Positions 8,072-18,666 of a stretch of DNA of 41,728 nucleotides are shown in pieces (within the stretch, counting starts at the first letter, position 1; each line of letters begins with the position of its first letter). Source of the stretch: a virus; the IMG/VR virus record IMGVR_UViG_3300036884_000014, positions 1-41,728 of that record, one strand, 5' to 3'. Made by a program: the position numbers and the translations under genes. Below the pieces are notes generated by a model, which made no database searches, was not told the origin of the DNA, and saw only the letters and a list, made by a program, of their open reading frames with translations.

Positions 8072-9251
8072 TATGCTAAATTTTATTTCCACCAATCCGG
8101 TCACAGATACGATTCGTCAAAATCAGAATCAGGCTTTGCAACAAGCCGTAGAATTTACCAATTTGCAACAGGCAATCGGAACCGAAAAAGCAGGCCGCGC
8201 AATTGGTCAAATTTATGCTGGCCCTGATACCATAACAAGTCCTGCCACAACAACAACTCAATCGGTTCCTCAGGCAGGCCCTCCTGCACCTACCTATAAT
8301 CCAACACAGATGAGCGAATCCGGTGGCCCTACTTCTGTAACTCCGTTGCCCAATGTTCAACAAACTGTAACCACTCCCGGCGTAACTAAACAAGTCGATA
8401 AACTTGGGATGGCAATGCAAGCGGCGGCGGCTACTCCCGGCGCAGGCGGATTATCCTTGAAACTGGCAGAACAACAACAATCTCGAAATATTGCATTGGC
8501 TCAGTTGCACGAACAACAATTGGCGAATGCACATGAGTACATGATTAATGATCCCCAATACGCATATCAGTACGCACAGAGTCATGGATTAGACGAACTG
8601 ATGCCTTTATTCTCAGATAAAAATTCGTTGATGCAGGCCCGTTCAACAGGCGCGTTTGGTAAATCAATGGGGTTGACTGGCTATGAAAATCTTCAATTTA
8701 GTGGCAAAGTTGCCCAATTGACGGATAAGTATAATAAACAACAGGGGATGGACCCGGTGCAAGCCCACAGTCAGGCAACTCTGGATGCGTTATCTCAAAT
8801 GCAAAATATGCCGGGTAAACCTTTAGGTCAAATGATTGACGAAAATGGTGTTGTCCGTACCAGAGACGAAGGAGGAAATGTAACCGTATTGCCCGGTCAA
8901 GAGAACGGCGGTTTCGGAAAATCATCTGCTGCTTTGTATCGTGCAATGCGTGGTGGAAATGGCCCGAAAGTTCACTCAACCTATACCAGTAACGGACAGG
9001 TTAATATCCTAATGAGTGATGGCACGACTAAATCACTTGGGTCGTCCAATGACGAATCAAAAGTGGCAGCTAGATTATGGGAACTGAAGTCGCTGAGGCC
9101 CGGATATTCGATTGCTCAAGCAAAAGACGAAGCACATAAATTGAGTGGTGGAAACGGTGTTGTCATTACAAGTCCTGATTCTGCACCAAGTCAACCTAAT
9201 TACACGTTCATTCCGGGTCAAGGTGTAACAGAAATCACCGGACAAGAATAA
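8043..9251 (+). CDS. Gln-rich virion protein, candidate ejection protein
   Basis: Up to 402 residues; the alternative start at 8073 (MLNFISTNPVTDTIRQNQ) gives 392. AAAAAGG lies just before 8043, whereas nothing good precedes 8073, but the 8043 start overlaps the 57-residue gene; the choice is open. The protein is rich in Q, A, P and G with a long helical middle (about residues 130-220) and a C-terminal half with short beta repeats such as GQVNILMSDGTTKSLGSS. It is the last gene before the promoter for the giant virion protein. Structural or ejection role is inferred from context. Confidence 0.55.
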   Translation: MTTLSKRKIDMLNFISTNPVTDTIRQNQNQALQQAVEFTNLQQAIGTEKAGRAIGQIYAGPDTITSPATTTTQSVPQAGPPAPTYNPTQMSESGGPTSVTPLPNVQQTVTTPGVTKQVDKLGMAMQAAAATPGAGGLSLKLAEQQQSRNIALAQLHEQQLANAHEYMINDPQYAYQYAQSHGLDELMPLFSDKNSLMQARSTGAFGKSMGLTGYENLQFSGKVAQLTDKYNKQQGMDPVQAHSQATLDALSQMQNMPGKPLGQMIDENGVVRTRDEGGNVTVLPGQENGGFGKSSAALYRAMRGGNGPKVHSTYTSNGQVNILMSDGTTKSLGSSNDESKVAARLWELKSLRPGYSIAQAKDEAHKLSGGNGVVITSPDSAPSQPNYTFIPGQGVTEITGQE

Positions 9252-9257
9252 AATTCC

Positions 9258-9286
9258 TTGTATGTTTTGGCAAATCGTGGTATAAT
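9258..9286 (+). promoter_or_regulatory. Promoter for the giant virion protein gene
   Basis: TTGTAT (9258-9263), 17-base spacer ending CGTGG, consensus TATAAT (9281-9286) with extended -10 TGn. It lies in the 70-base gap before the ATG at 9322. The -35 box is weak, compensated by the perfect extended -10. Confidence 0.7.
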
Positions 9287-9321
9287 GTTTGCTTGATTTG
9301 GTTTGCCCGGAGGAACATCGA

Positions 9322-12300
9322 ATGACTCAAAACGTAACTCTCCCTAATGGCAGTAACATAGCCTTTCCTGACGGAATGACTCCTGCCGACATGAATTCGG
9401 CAATTTATACTGCGTTCCCCCAATATGCCCCGGAACAAACAGTATTTCAAACCGCGCAAAAGGCACTGAAAGCTGCCGTTACTCCTTCCCCTGATGTTTC
9501 TGTTATGGCACAACCCACACAAGTTTCGTCCGGGCAAATCAAAAATGCCCCGAACTTGAATGTACCCGATACCGGAATTGGTTTTGACCAGAACGGTATT
9601 TCTGATACAACCTCTCGCGCAACTACCCAAGCAATCGTAAATCAACTTCCACCTGAACCAACTTCTCTTGGCGCAAATTCTGCTGCCTTGGAACCTGACT
9701 ATGTTACTCCGAAACCTGTTCCTGAAAGTTCGTTCGTCAAAGGTGCAAAAATTTTGAATTATGCCGCAACTGGTGTAACACAAACTCCGTTGGCAACCAA
9801 ATCGGCAGCACAAGAAATGTCTGCCGTACCGGATCAATCGTTGGCTTTGGCAAGAGATTCGCAAAACGCGAGTTCTAGTGTAGCGAATCGTTACGCGGCT
9901 TTCCAAGGAACACCTGACGAAATTGCAACACAGTTCAGAAATGAGGATTTACGTCGCAGTTATCCCAACGTGGCAGATATTACTTTGGGTTTGGCGGACA
10001 CTGCTAAAAGTATGGGTCGTTCGGCGGAGGATTTATTAGCTTCAATGGTTGATCCTGCAAGTAAAAGTGATTTAGGGGGCTTGACTAAAAATCCCGGTGA
10101 AACTGCCGCAAATACAATATCCGAAAATAATCGGTTAGACGTGTCTCCTGCGAGATATACGTCCAATACGCTTGCCGGAAAAGTTGCATCAGACGTGTTA
10201 CCTCTAGTCCCGGCGGTAGCGTCATTTTTTATACCGGGTATTGGCGAGGTTGTAGGCACAGCCATACTTACTGGACAATTTGGATGGAGTGCTGGAAAAG
10301 AGGCAATAGATAGTGGCAAGAGTTTAGGAAATGCACAATTAAAAACTATAGCACAAGGCGCATTAGGTTCGTCTTTGGGCGGTGTAGTAACGGGCGGAGC
10401 GACCAAGGTATTAACGCACCTTCCTCTTGTAGGTGACGCATTTGTTCCCGCCGCAGCGGATACAATTGCACAGTACGGCAAGCGAATGCTACAAGGTAGT
10501 GCGGGAATGGCGGCATTTGTGCCACTTACAACAGCGTTAAACCAAGGCATTGATATTGCGACAGGGCAACAGGAAGATCAAAGTAAATATAGTTACTCTC
10601 CGTCCTTAGATAGTCTGATATTGGGTGCATTGATGCCAGTGCCTCATGCAACTAGGGACTATATTCAACGTAATGTACTTCCAGAAAAAAATATTGTATT
10701 ATCGAACGGCGATACTGCAATGTCCCACAGTTACGGTGCAGTATTTTCTGGGGAAAAACCGGCATTGGAATTCATTAATGCCAACGGGTTGCAAAACGGA
10801 TATGAACCAAAAGGGGTCGCAATCAACGGCAAATTCGTTGGATGGGTGGTGAAAGCAAAAGACTTACCACAAGAAGATATTCCAACATTAAACGAAGTTT
10901 CAGGCACTGCGCCACCAGAACCTATACCCACTTTGCACGAAGCAGTCGGTGGAACACCGTCTGGAAATCAGGATGTAAATTCGCAGATGGCAAACGCATT
11001 CAGGCAAGCACAAGTGGATGCTGTGTATAAACAAGTTGAAGCACAAAAAAATCTTACTGAGAATGAAGCGTGGAATCTAAATACTGCTGCTGACCAAGTA
11101 GCGAAAATTTCGCAACCTAATTTTCCTACATCCGAACTCCAAACTGTTATGCAAGGAGAAAAAAATGTCACAGGAAACACGACTATACTTTCCGAAGTAC
11201 CTACAAAAAGCACTGGATCAGAAGTTAATAACCTTGGAGGAAGCACACCAAATGGCGTTCTCGGACATGATACACATGGGGTTGGATCAGGGGTCGATAA
11301 CGGACGCATGGATCAGCAAGGACTCAAAGCAATCCTCGATTCTGTTAAAACAGAGTCAAGTCAAGTTCCTAATGAACGGTCGCAAACCGAACTAAATCGC
11401 CGGGTTGAACAAGTACAAGTTCCGCAAGACCAACGCACGTCCGTAGAGAGACGGCACGATGAAATCATGCGTATGCAGGTTTCGCAAATGACACCGGAAG
11501 AATTGCGTCATACAATTTTGCATGACCAATTAACCGGGTTGCCAAATGCAAGAGCCTATGATGAATCTGCAAAGCAATCTCACGTAGCATTTTTGGAGGC
11601 TAACGGTCTGAAAGCCATTAATGATACATTCGGGCATGAAGCCGGGGATAGATTTTTGCAGGCAGTAGGAAAAGCGTTAGCCACGAAAACAAGTGAGCGT
11701 ACCGTTTCCTATCACCGAAGCGGTGATAAATTTTTGATTGATGGCCCTGACGAAAGAACTTTGAATGCCGCCATTTCCGCTGTTCGGAGAGAACTGAAAA
11801 AAACTTCATTGGATGTGCAAACTGCGACAGGTGAGAAAGCAACCTTGAAGGGCATTACCGTTGCGGCTGGAATTGGGAAAGACGTTGCCAGTGCCGAAAC
11901 AAGAATGATGGCTGATAAAGAACGTCAGAAAGCGGCAGGAGTTGCTGCGCGGGGAGAAAAACCAAAAGAGTTAATTTTTAAAGGGGAACAAGTCCAGCAA
12001 GGGGTTAAACCTGCCGAAAAAGGTGTCCAAACGCAAGGGATCGAAGGCACTCAGCCAATTCAAAGTCTAAGACCGATTATCGAAGGGATGATTCGCAACA
12101 AGACTGTTGCATCACGACCAAATAAAGCTGGTCAACGTCTTGACCTTGCCCCGGCAATTGAACGTGCCAAGGAAATCATGTCAGGAACGCGCACAGCGAG
12201 TCCGGCAGAGATTTCATGGTGGACACGTACTGCAAAGCGTTTTGAAGCCATAGATGCCCCTTCCGGCGAGTCTGCAAGGAAGATTGTCGCCCTATTGAAG

Positions 12301-15300
12301 TCTGGTAAACCAGTTGAAACAGAAACAGCGCGGGAGCAACTTAACAAAGCCGTTAATGAGTTACCCGGTAAACCTTCGTCAGAAAAAACCAAGACCGTAG
12401 AAGAAGCTACGGCGCAGTTGAATTTACAAAATTCGGTATCTGAAAAATCAGTTTCCGTTTCGCCTGAACAAACTGCAAACCGTGAAAAAGTTATCGCGCA
12501 GGTAAAGGCAGATCATCCTTCGTGGGCTGAATCTATTGACCAACTCCTAGCTAAAGGCAAACTTGTACTAGGAACAGAACAAGAAAACTTGCAACGTGCC
12601 GCCGAAATGCTCGCACAGAAAAACGGTACTACAGTGCAACACGAACTGGCTAGATTACGCAGTGCAACGCAACAAAGTATTACCGTGATTCGTGCAAAAT
12701 CTGAGGATGAAGCGCAGAAGATTGCTTCCGAAGTCGGTGGTCGTGTTGGTTCTGACTTGCAAGGATGGAAAGTTGAAACGAGTACGCCTGTTAGTCCATC
12801 GCAGTTTAGTAAAATAATTTCAAGATCGGTAGGTATTTCTCCAGACGAAATCACAACTAATCCATCTGCAAAAACTTTATTAGGATTACTTAATCGGGTA
12901 GAAAAGACAACGAGAACACCCGAATTGCGTGGTCTTATGGATGATAACGGAAATTTACATGTATGGTTTGCTTATGATACCATACATCGAGAAGGAGCAA
13001 AAGCGGCAGGCATACCATACGACTATACGAAACGATTGATTATAACAAAAAAAGACGGAATGCCGTATTTTCATTTTATTGATTTAGGTGTAAATAAATC
13101 AGATTTGGCTAGATACTTCACTGATAAAGTTTTATTCGATGTTCCGGGTAGCGGAATAGATAGTGGAATTGAGTACGCCAAAACATATAAATTAGACGCG
13201 GAATCGTCCGATAAATTATTGCAAGATTTAGGAATACAACCTCTGCAATATAGCAAAAATCAAATGGGTTTTTATAGCCAATTGAAAAACGCGATTGATT
13301 CGGCTTCGGATAAAATATTTACAACAGGGCGACAAGTTAAATCGTGGTTGGATGCCAACGCTGGAAAACTCGGAGTCAAGAAAGATGAAATATTCTGGAC
13401 AGGTCTGAACAATTATCTTGACGCGCAAAAAGGAAAAGTCAGCAAAGCCGATGTTCAATCGTTACTTGAAGGAAATGGTGTTCAGTTTAAGGAAGTTACG
13501 TTAGGAGGTGAGGGGGCAAAGCCGAAACCATATACCGTTGAGCAAGATGGTAATGACTGGAATGTGCTAGACCATAACCAACCTGCATTTCCAAACGGGA
13601 GAGTAGCTGATGGCCCGTTTGCTGACGAATTCGATGCCAAATCAAGAGCTGACATTCTTAATGACGATATTGAAAATGGCGACTACGTTGGCTGGACAAC
13701 AACGCCTACAATGGGTACTACAAAATATAGCGCCTATGCGCCTGACGGTGTAAAAAACTACCGTGAAATTCTATGGTCGTTTGCTGAAAAATCGGATAGT
13801 CCTGAAGGTATTGCAAAACGCAAAGCCGTGTTTGATTTATACGCCCCTCGTTTAGCCGAATTGTACAAAACATCAACCGATTACGCCGGAACTGATGAGC
13901 GTATCCGTGAACGTGATAATGCTAGAACTCAACATAGAATGCTATCGGCTACCCGTAACAAAGCTGCTGATGAAGCTTACACTTTGATGGCAGATCGTAA
14001 GTCCGAACTTCAGTACAAAGACCCTCATTGGGATATACCTACGAATATTTGGGCTAGAGTAAGCGATGGGGTAGACACGGAAGGAAACACAGTTTTGGTT
14101 GTACACGAATTTCAATCCGGGCACGGGCAGAAAGGAAAGCGTATAGGCTTTGCAAATCCGCAAGATGCTCAAGTAGCCAAAGAAAAATCCGAAGCGTTAC
14201 GTTCATCTTTCAATGAAGCCAATGATGCAGAGCGTTTCGCGGAAGCCGAATTGCACAAGCAACAACTGAATCTTTTACACAAAATGGGTTTAAAATCTTA
14301 CAGCGAAATTATTCTGAGCGGAGATAGACGAACAGAACTGACAAACGAATATAGAGAATTACAAGAAACTGACAAAGATTATTATAATGCACATGCCGCT
14401 TTAGAATCTGCTAGAAGGAAAACTTCTGATATTGCTTCAGAAATGGGAGAACTAGAACGCGCAGGCGATCAGGGCGATAAACCTCCACGTGCCCCATTTG
14501 TAACCGACACAAAATCATGGACAGCATTTGCTCTAAAACGAGTAATCATTTTAGCCGTAGAAGGTAATTATAATAAGGTTGCATGGGATACCGGCGAACA
14601 ACAGGCAGACAGATATAACCTTGCACACCAATTACAAAAGATAACCGCAATAAAACGAGGCGACACGTTTCAGATTCTTGGAATTGGAACTGACGGACAA
14701 TCTCATAATTTTGGGGATCATACCGTTGCAGAGTTACCAAATGTCGTAGGAAAAGAACTAGCCGAAAAAATAGCAAATCAAGAAATGCCGAATGAAGTGT
14801 ACGCAGGAAATGATTTGAAGATTGGCGGCGAAGGAATGAAAGGTTATTATGACCAGATCGTTCCTCAAGTTGCAAATGAAATTCTGAAAAAGGTTGGCGG
14901 TGGGAAAACAGGAAGTGTTAATGTCGGCCTTATACATAACATTGACAATATTTCTGGCGAAATGGTAATGAACAATCTTGGAATTCATGAATCGCAACAA
15001 GATAATTATTGGCACAAGCTGACATATAGAGAACGCACCCAAGCAATCGAATCGTTTAGAACCAGTTTGGAGAATCAAGCACAGCGGCAAGGTTTCACTA
15101 TTACTCCAGAGCTTCGTGCAAAAGTACAATCAGAAGGATTGCCATTATTCAGCAAACAAAACACATTCACACCCGGGTTCTACAGTCCTGAACTTGGTAC
15201 TGCGTTTGTCAATCATGATACAGTTTCCACGAAAGACGCAAGTGCAATTATTCTCCACGAAATGACTCACGCAGCAGATACTAAGACACATCCCACGGAT

Positions 15301-18300
15301 ACCGATGGAAGAATGACAATCGTTGGAAAACAAGTTGTAACGCGCATGAACACGCCCGGAGTAGCGGGACTGCCTGTTTATGCTCGTGTGTGGGATAGAA
15401 TGGTAAATGCGGGAGAAACAAATAATCCTCGTGAAGCATTGAATTATCTTGTGGAAGAAACATTGAATGATGCTAAACGATTCGGATATTCAAGACTTGA
15501 TTCTGGATTTATGGGATGGCTGCAACGTCAAGGCTTTGCTGTATCTCAGCCTGTAAAACAGTGGATTGCAAATATTCGTGCAGCAATGTACGAACACGGA
15601 ATTTCTGTAAAAGTCGAAGATTTGACAGTTGACGACATGATTGCCGTTGCGACTCGCGGAATGAAGCGTATTGCAGAAGGAAAACAAGAAGCCGCAGGAT
15701 TAGAAAATAAGGCAATAGGATTAGAAAATAAGGCAATCTTGAATGTTGGTTTGGATATTCCCGGTGGTGGAAAACTTAATCCAGAAGATGTGGTAAAAAG
15801 TATCGAACGACTCGGAGTAAAAGTTCTGAGTACGAATTTGCATCAATCAAATACCGAACTGACATTGGTTCCACGTCTGTCGCGCCCATTGACAAAAGAC
15901 GAAGTATATCAATTGTCAGTCGAACACAAGCAAGACGCGATTGCACAACGACTTCCAAACGGAACAGGTTTCCTCGCTGGCCCCAAGGCCGCAGATTGGG
16001 GAGACTATAATCCTGAATATTTCAAAATGCCGGACGGACAGTGGGCATCCAATGTTGACGTATTAAAGACTTCTGAGGCCGGATCAAAATTTGGATTAGT
16101 TCCAACATTTATTCAACAGTCGAAGAAAGAATCAGATCAACCAAAAACATTCAATGATGTCAAACAGACTATTGAAAATCTGGCTGGCATGGTAAAGAAC
16201 ACGAAGAACGTGCAGTCGGTATTGAACGGAACTACAGGCGCATGGGATGGTTTGCAACGTGCATTTGCTCCGCAGTATCGTTCCCCCGAAGCTAGAGAAA
16301 TCAGTCGTATTCTGATCGAAGGTTTAGGAACAAAAGAAATGCAAGGTATTCAGTTCCGCGCAAAATTAAATGCTGCGGTAAAAGTGAATGACGAAAAATT
16401 AACACTTGGAGAAAAGGCTAGAGACATTCTGCAAAAAGGTCTGACTGTTTCCGCCGACAAATTATTTGTTGGAAAACCCAAGGAAGAAAATTACGCATTT
16501 ATGCAAGCGATGGATATAGGTGATGAAAAATATTTTGCTGACCATCCTGAAATGAAAAGTGCTGCCGCAATCATCGGAAAAATGTTTTCTGATAAGGCGC
16601 GTGAAGTGCAAGAACTTGGTACAGGCGCACTTGAGACAGTCCGCGAAGATTATTTCCCGCATATCTGGAATCGTGAACCGTCCGGCGACACACAACGTCA
16701 GATCATGACTTCGCTTTCAAAACGTCCGTTTGAAGGTCAGAAAGGATTCACGAAACAACGTGTATTCGATGATTTCGCTGCCGGGATCAGGGCAGGTTTG
16801 GAACCTGTTACGACCAATCCACTTGACTTGGTACTGCTCAAGATGGAAGAAATGGACAAATACATTTTGGCGCACAGAATACTTAGAACAATAGCCGAAA
16901 ATTCAGATGCAGTGACGTTAATCAAAGCCGGGGATAAAAAACCTGTCGGGTACGAGGATGTAAACGGACGATACGGTTTCATTACCATCGGAAATGAAAA
17001 ACTTCGTTACGTTGCGCGTGAGGATGTGGCGCAAGTCGTCAATAATTACCTGTCTCCAAGTTTGTATCACAATAAATATGTAGGCCATATTTTCTCTGGA
17101 TCAATGACGGCAGCAAACACGTTGAACCAATTCCAGCTTGGCGTATTCTCCGCGTTCCACGCAGGATTTACGTCATTTGAATCGGTCATTTCTCATGCCG
17201 CAGTCGGTATCAAAGCATTGTCTGGTGGCGACTTTAAATCGGCGGCCAAGTATCTTGGCACTGCCCCGGCAGCATGGATTAATAATCCAAGATTGGGTAA
17301 TAAGATCGTAGAAGAAATGCTGAACAAAGGATCACATCCAGAGATGGCGCAGATTATTCAAGGTCTGCAAATGGCTGGCTTTAAATGGCAGATGGATACA
17401 CGGTTTAGAACTGATTCGACAAAAAAAATGTTGGATTCATGGGCAGAAGGCAGACCAGTTAGTTCCGCCACCCATGCTGTAAACGCTGTTGTCGAACAAT
17501 CTGCACGACCTATTTTGGAATGGCTTGTGCCACGGCAAAAGTTCGGTGTGTTTGGTGAAATGTATAACAAATGGATTGAATCTAATCCAAATGCAACACA
17601 CGAAGAACTTCGGAATTCCGCCCAACAAATTTGGAACCGGGTTGATTCACGTCTTGGACAAGTTGTTTACACTAGACTTTTCATGCACAACTTTACAAAA
17701 AACTTTACTCAGTTGTTACTTCGTGCGCCGGGTTGGACAGGCGGAACGATTTTGGAAGTCGGCGGAGGCATGAAAGACCTAGTGAAATACATGGGTACGC
17801 TGGCTACTGGAAATAATCCGGGGGAAATCACAGACCGGGCAGCATACACATTGTCTATGTTGTTAGTGACTTCGATTGCCAACGCTACACTGACTTACTT
17901 GTTTACTGGTACGCCACCGAAAGACTGGAAAGACTTGGTGGCCTTCCGTACAGGGAATGTTGATGAACATGGACGGCCTGAACGTTTCATGTTACCTACT
18001 TACATGAAAGACGTGTACGCCTACGCTCACGCACCTGTCAAAACGTTGCTGCACAAATCACACCCACTGTTGTCAGTAGTGTCTGATATAGCCAGAAACA
18101 GGGATTATTATGGTACGGAGATTCGCAACGAGGACGATTCGATTTTGCATCAAATTGGAGACTCGCTAGGGTATGTAGCCAGCGCGTTCGTTCCATTCTG
18201 GATGAAGGGTGTCCAAAAAGAACATCAACGCGGTGGAAGCCTTCTAACCGAGGCTATGCCGCTGGTCGGTGTAATGCCTGCTCCATCGGATATAAATAAA

Positions 18301-18666
18301 ACCCCTGCCGAATTGTTGATGGGTGAATACAGTGCCGATAGATTACCTCAAGGAGCCAGAACACAAGCACAGGCAGCTAAATCTGCGGCAGAACGAGATA
18401 TTTATAACGCCCTGCGTAAAAACGATACCGCAACTGCACTGCAATTGTATCAAAAGGATCAGGCCAAAGGTATACTGAGTCCACAAGATTACATGGCAGT
18501 AGCAAAATCATCGGAACAAGATTATCTGGTCAACACGTTTAATAAATTGACGTATGAACAGGCCGTGCGTGTCATGGCGGTTGCTAACAAAGATGAAAAG
18601 AAAAAACTGGCGTTCGTATTTGCCCGGAAGAAAGCATTACATTTGCAGAACGGCGGAAAACTATGA
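9322..18666 (+). CDS. Giant 3114-residue polyvalent virion protein with degenerate GGDEF and HExxH motifs
   Basis: ATG at 9322 is preferred to the in-frame TTG at 9289 because CGGAGG lies just upstream of it. In order: a short N-terminal module (NVTLPNGSNIAFPDGM, then D-M-x-x-A-I); hydrophobic Gly-rich helices at about 290-400 that may insert in membrane; a GGDEF-like domain at about 734-890 with HDQLTGLPNARAY at 734, NDTFGHEAGD at about 765-774 and S-G-D-K-F at 800-804 in place of GGDEF; a small module at about 1121-1156 also present as a separate gene (31302-31514); a large alpha/beta region at about 1480-1935 with HEFQSGHGQKGKR (about 1595) and GGEGMKGYYDQ (about 1830), which recurs in giant phage proteins; HEMTH at 1979-1983, a zinc-peptidase-type HExxH; and a long helical C-terminus from about 2315, like the LPD38-type regions of polyvalent proteins. 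Probably carried in the virion and injected; the individual functions are inferred. Confidence 0.8.
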   Translation: MTQNVTLPNGSNIAFPDGMTPADMNSAIYTAFPQYAPEQTVFQTAQKALKAAVTPSPDVSVMAQPTQVSSGQIKNAPNLNVPDTGIGFDQNGISDTTSRATTQAIVNQLPPEPTSLGANSAALEPDYVTPKPVPESSFVKGAKILNYAATGVTQTPLATKSAAQEMSAVPDQSLALARDSQNASSSVANRYAAFQGTPDEIATQFRNEDLRRSYPNVADITLGLADTAKSMGRSAEDLLASMVDPASKSDLGGLTKNPGETAANTISENNRLDVSPARYTSNTLAGKVASDVLPLVPAVASFFIPGIGEVVGTAILTGQFGWSAGKEAIDSGKSLGNAQLKTIAQGALGSSLGGVVTGGATKVLTHLPLVGDAFVPAAADTIAQYGKRMLQGSAGMAAFVPLTTALNQGIDIATGQQEDQSKYSYSPSLDSLILGALMPVPHATRDYIQRNVLPEKNIVLSNGDTAMSHSYGAVFSGEKPALEFINANGLQNGYEPKGVAINGKFVGWVVKAKDLPQEDIPTLNEVSGTAPPEPIPTLHEAVGGTPSGNQDVNSQMANAFRQAQVDAVYKQVEAQKNLTENEAWNLNTAADQVAKISQPNFPTSELQTVMQGEKNVTGNTTILSEVPTKSTGSEVNNLGGSTPNGVLGHDTHGVGSGVDNGRMDQQGLKAILDSVKTESSQVPNERSQTELNRRVEQVQVPQDQRTSVERRHDEIMRMQVSQMTPEELRHTILHDQLTGLPNARAYDESAKQSHVAFLEANGLKAINDTFGHEAGDRFLQAVGKALATKTSERTVSYHRSGDKFLIDGPDERTLNAAISAVRRELKKTSLDVQTATGEKATLKGITVAAGIGKDVASAETRMMADKERQKAAGVAARGEKPKELIFKGEQVQQGVKPAEKGVQTQGIEGTQPIQSLRPIIEGMIRNKTVASRPNKAGQRLDLAPAIERAKEIMSGTRTASPAEISWWTRTAKRFEAIDAPSGESARKIVALLKSGKPVETETAREQLNKAVNELPGKPSSEKTKTVEEATAQLNLQNSVSEKSVSVSPEQTANREKVIAQVKADHPSWAESIDQLLAKGKLVLGTEQENLQRAAEMLAQKNGTTVQHELARLRSATQQSITVIRAKSEDEAQKIASEVGGRVGSDLQGWKVETSTPVSPSQFSKIISRSVGISPDEITTNPSAKTLLGLLNRVEKTTRTPELRGLMDDNGNLHVWFAYDTIHREGAKAAGIPYDYTKRLIITKKDGMPYFHFIDLGVNKSDLARYFTDKVLFDVPGSGIDSGIEYAKTYKLDAESSDKLLQDLGIQPLQYSKNQMGFYSQLKNAIDSASDKIFTTGRQVKSWLDANAGKLGVKKDEIFWTGLNNYLDAQKGKVSKADVQSLLEGNGVQFKEVTLGGEGAKPKPYTVEQDGNDWNVLDHNQPAFPNGRVADGPFADEFDAKSRADILNDDIENGDYVGWTTTPTMGTTKYSAYAPDGVKNYREILWSFAEKSDSPEGIAKRKAVFDLYAPRLAELYKTSTDYAGTDERIRERDNARTQHRMLSATRNKAADEAYTLMADRKSELQYKDPHWDIPTNIWARVSDGVDTEGNTVLVVHEFQSGHGQKGKRIGFANPQDAQVAKEKSEALRSSFNEANDAERFAEAELHKQQLNLLHKMGLKSYSEIILSGDRRTELTNEYRELQETDKDYYNAHAALESARRKTSDIASEMGELERAGDQGDKPPRAPFVTDTKSWTAFALKRVIILAVEGNYNKVAWDTGEQQADRYNLAHQLQKITAIKRGDTFQILGIGTDGQSHNFGDHTVAELPNVVGKELAEKIANQEMPNEVYAGNDLKIGGEGMKGYYDQIVPQVANEILKKVGGGKTGSVNVGLIHNIDNISGEMVMNNLGIHESQQDNYWHKLTYRERTQAIESFRTSLENQAQRQGFTITPELRAKVQSEGLPLFSKQNTFTPGFYSPELGTAFVNHDTVSTKDASAIILHEMTHAADTKTHPTDTDGRMTIVGKQVVTRMNTPGVAGLPVYARVWDRMVNAGETNNPREALNYLVEETLNDAKRFGYSRLDSGFMGWLQRQGFAVSQPVKQWIANIRAAMYEHGISVKVEDLTVDDMIAVATRGMKRIAEGKQEAAGLENKAIGLENKAILNVGLDIPGGGKLNPEDVVKSIERLGVKVLSTNLHQSNTELTLVPRLSRPLTKDEVYQLSVEHKQDAIAQRLPNGTGFLAGPKAADWGDYNPEYFKMPDGQWASNVDVLKTSEAGSKFGLVPTFIQQSKKESDQPKTFNDVKQTIENLAGMVKNTKNVQSVLNGTTGAWDGLQRAFAPQYRSPEAREISRILIEGLGTKEMQGIQFRAKLNAAVKVNDEKLTLGEKARDILQKGLTVSADKLFVGKPKEENYAFMQAMDIGDEKYFADHPEMKSAAAIIGKMFSDKAREVQELGTGALETVREDYFPHIWNREPSGDTQRQIMTSLSKRPFEGQKGFTKQRVFDDFAAGIRAGLEPVTTNPLDLVLLKMEEMDKYILAHRILRTIAENSDAVTLIKAGDKKPVGYEDVNGRYGFITIGNEKLRYVAREDVAQVVNNYLSPSLYHNKYVGHIFSGSMTAANTLNQFQLGVFSAFHAGFTSFESVISHAAVGIKALSGGDFKSAAKYLGTAPAAWINNPRLGNKIVEEMLNKGSHPEMAQIIQGLQMAGFKWQMDTRFRTDSTKKMLDSWAEGRPVSSATHAVNAVVEQSARPILEWLVPRQKFGVFGEMYNKWIESNPNATHEELRNSAQQIWNRVDSRLGQVVYTRLFMHNFTKNFTQLLLRAPGWTGGTILEVGGGMKDLVKYMGTLATGNNPGEITDRAAYTLSMLLVTSIANATLTYLFTGTPPKDWKDLVAFRTGNVDEHGRPERFMLPTYMKDVYAYAHAPVKTLLHKSHPLLSVVSDIARNRDYYGTEIRNEDDSILHQIGDSLGYVASAFVPFWMKGVQKEHQRGGSLLTEAMPLVGVMPAPSDINKTPAELLMGEYSADRLPQGARTQAQAAKSAAERDIYNALRKNDTATALQLYQKDQAKGILSPQDYMAVAKSSEQDYLVNTFNKLTYEQAVRVMAVANKDEKKKLAFVFARKKALHLQNGGKL
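15697..15738 (+). repeat. 21-bp in-frame tandem duplication
   Basis: Two adjacent 21-base units differ only at the last base and encode GLENKAI twice in the giant protein, in a linker between the HExxH region and the following domain. In frame, so harmless to translation. Confidence 0.85.

Noticed and set aside
9235-9906. Minus-strand frame of about 223 codons opposite the giant gene
   Set aside because: Cys/Arg-rich shadow translation of the giant gene and its promoter region, without a ribosome binding site or known motif.
9960-10550. Minus-strand frame of about 196 codons
   Set aside because: Shadow of the giant gene; low-complexity composition and no start signal.
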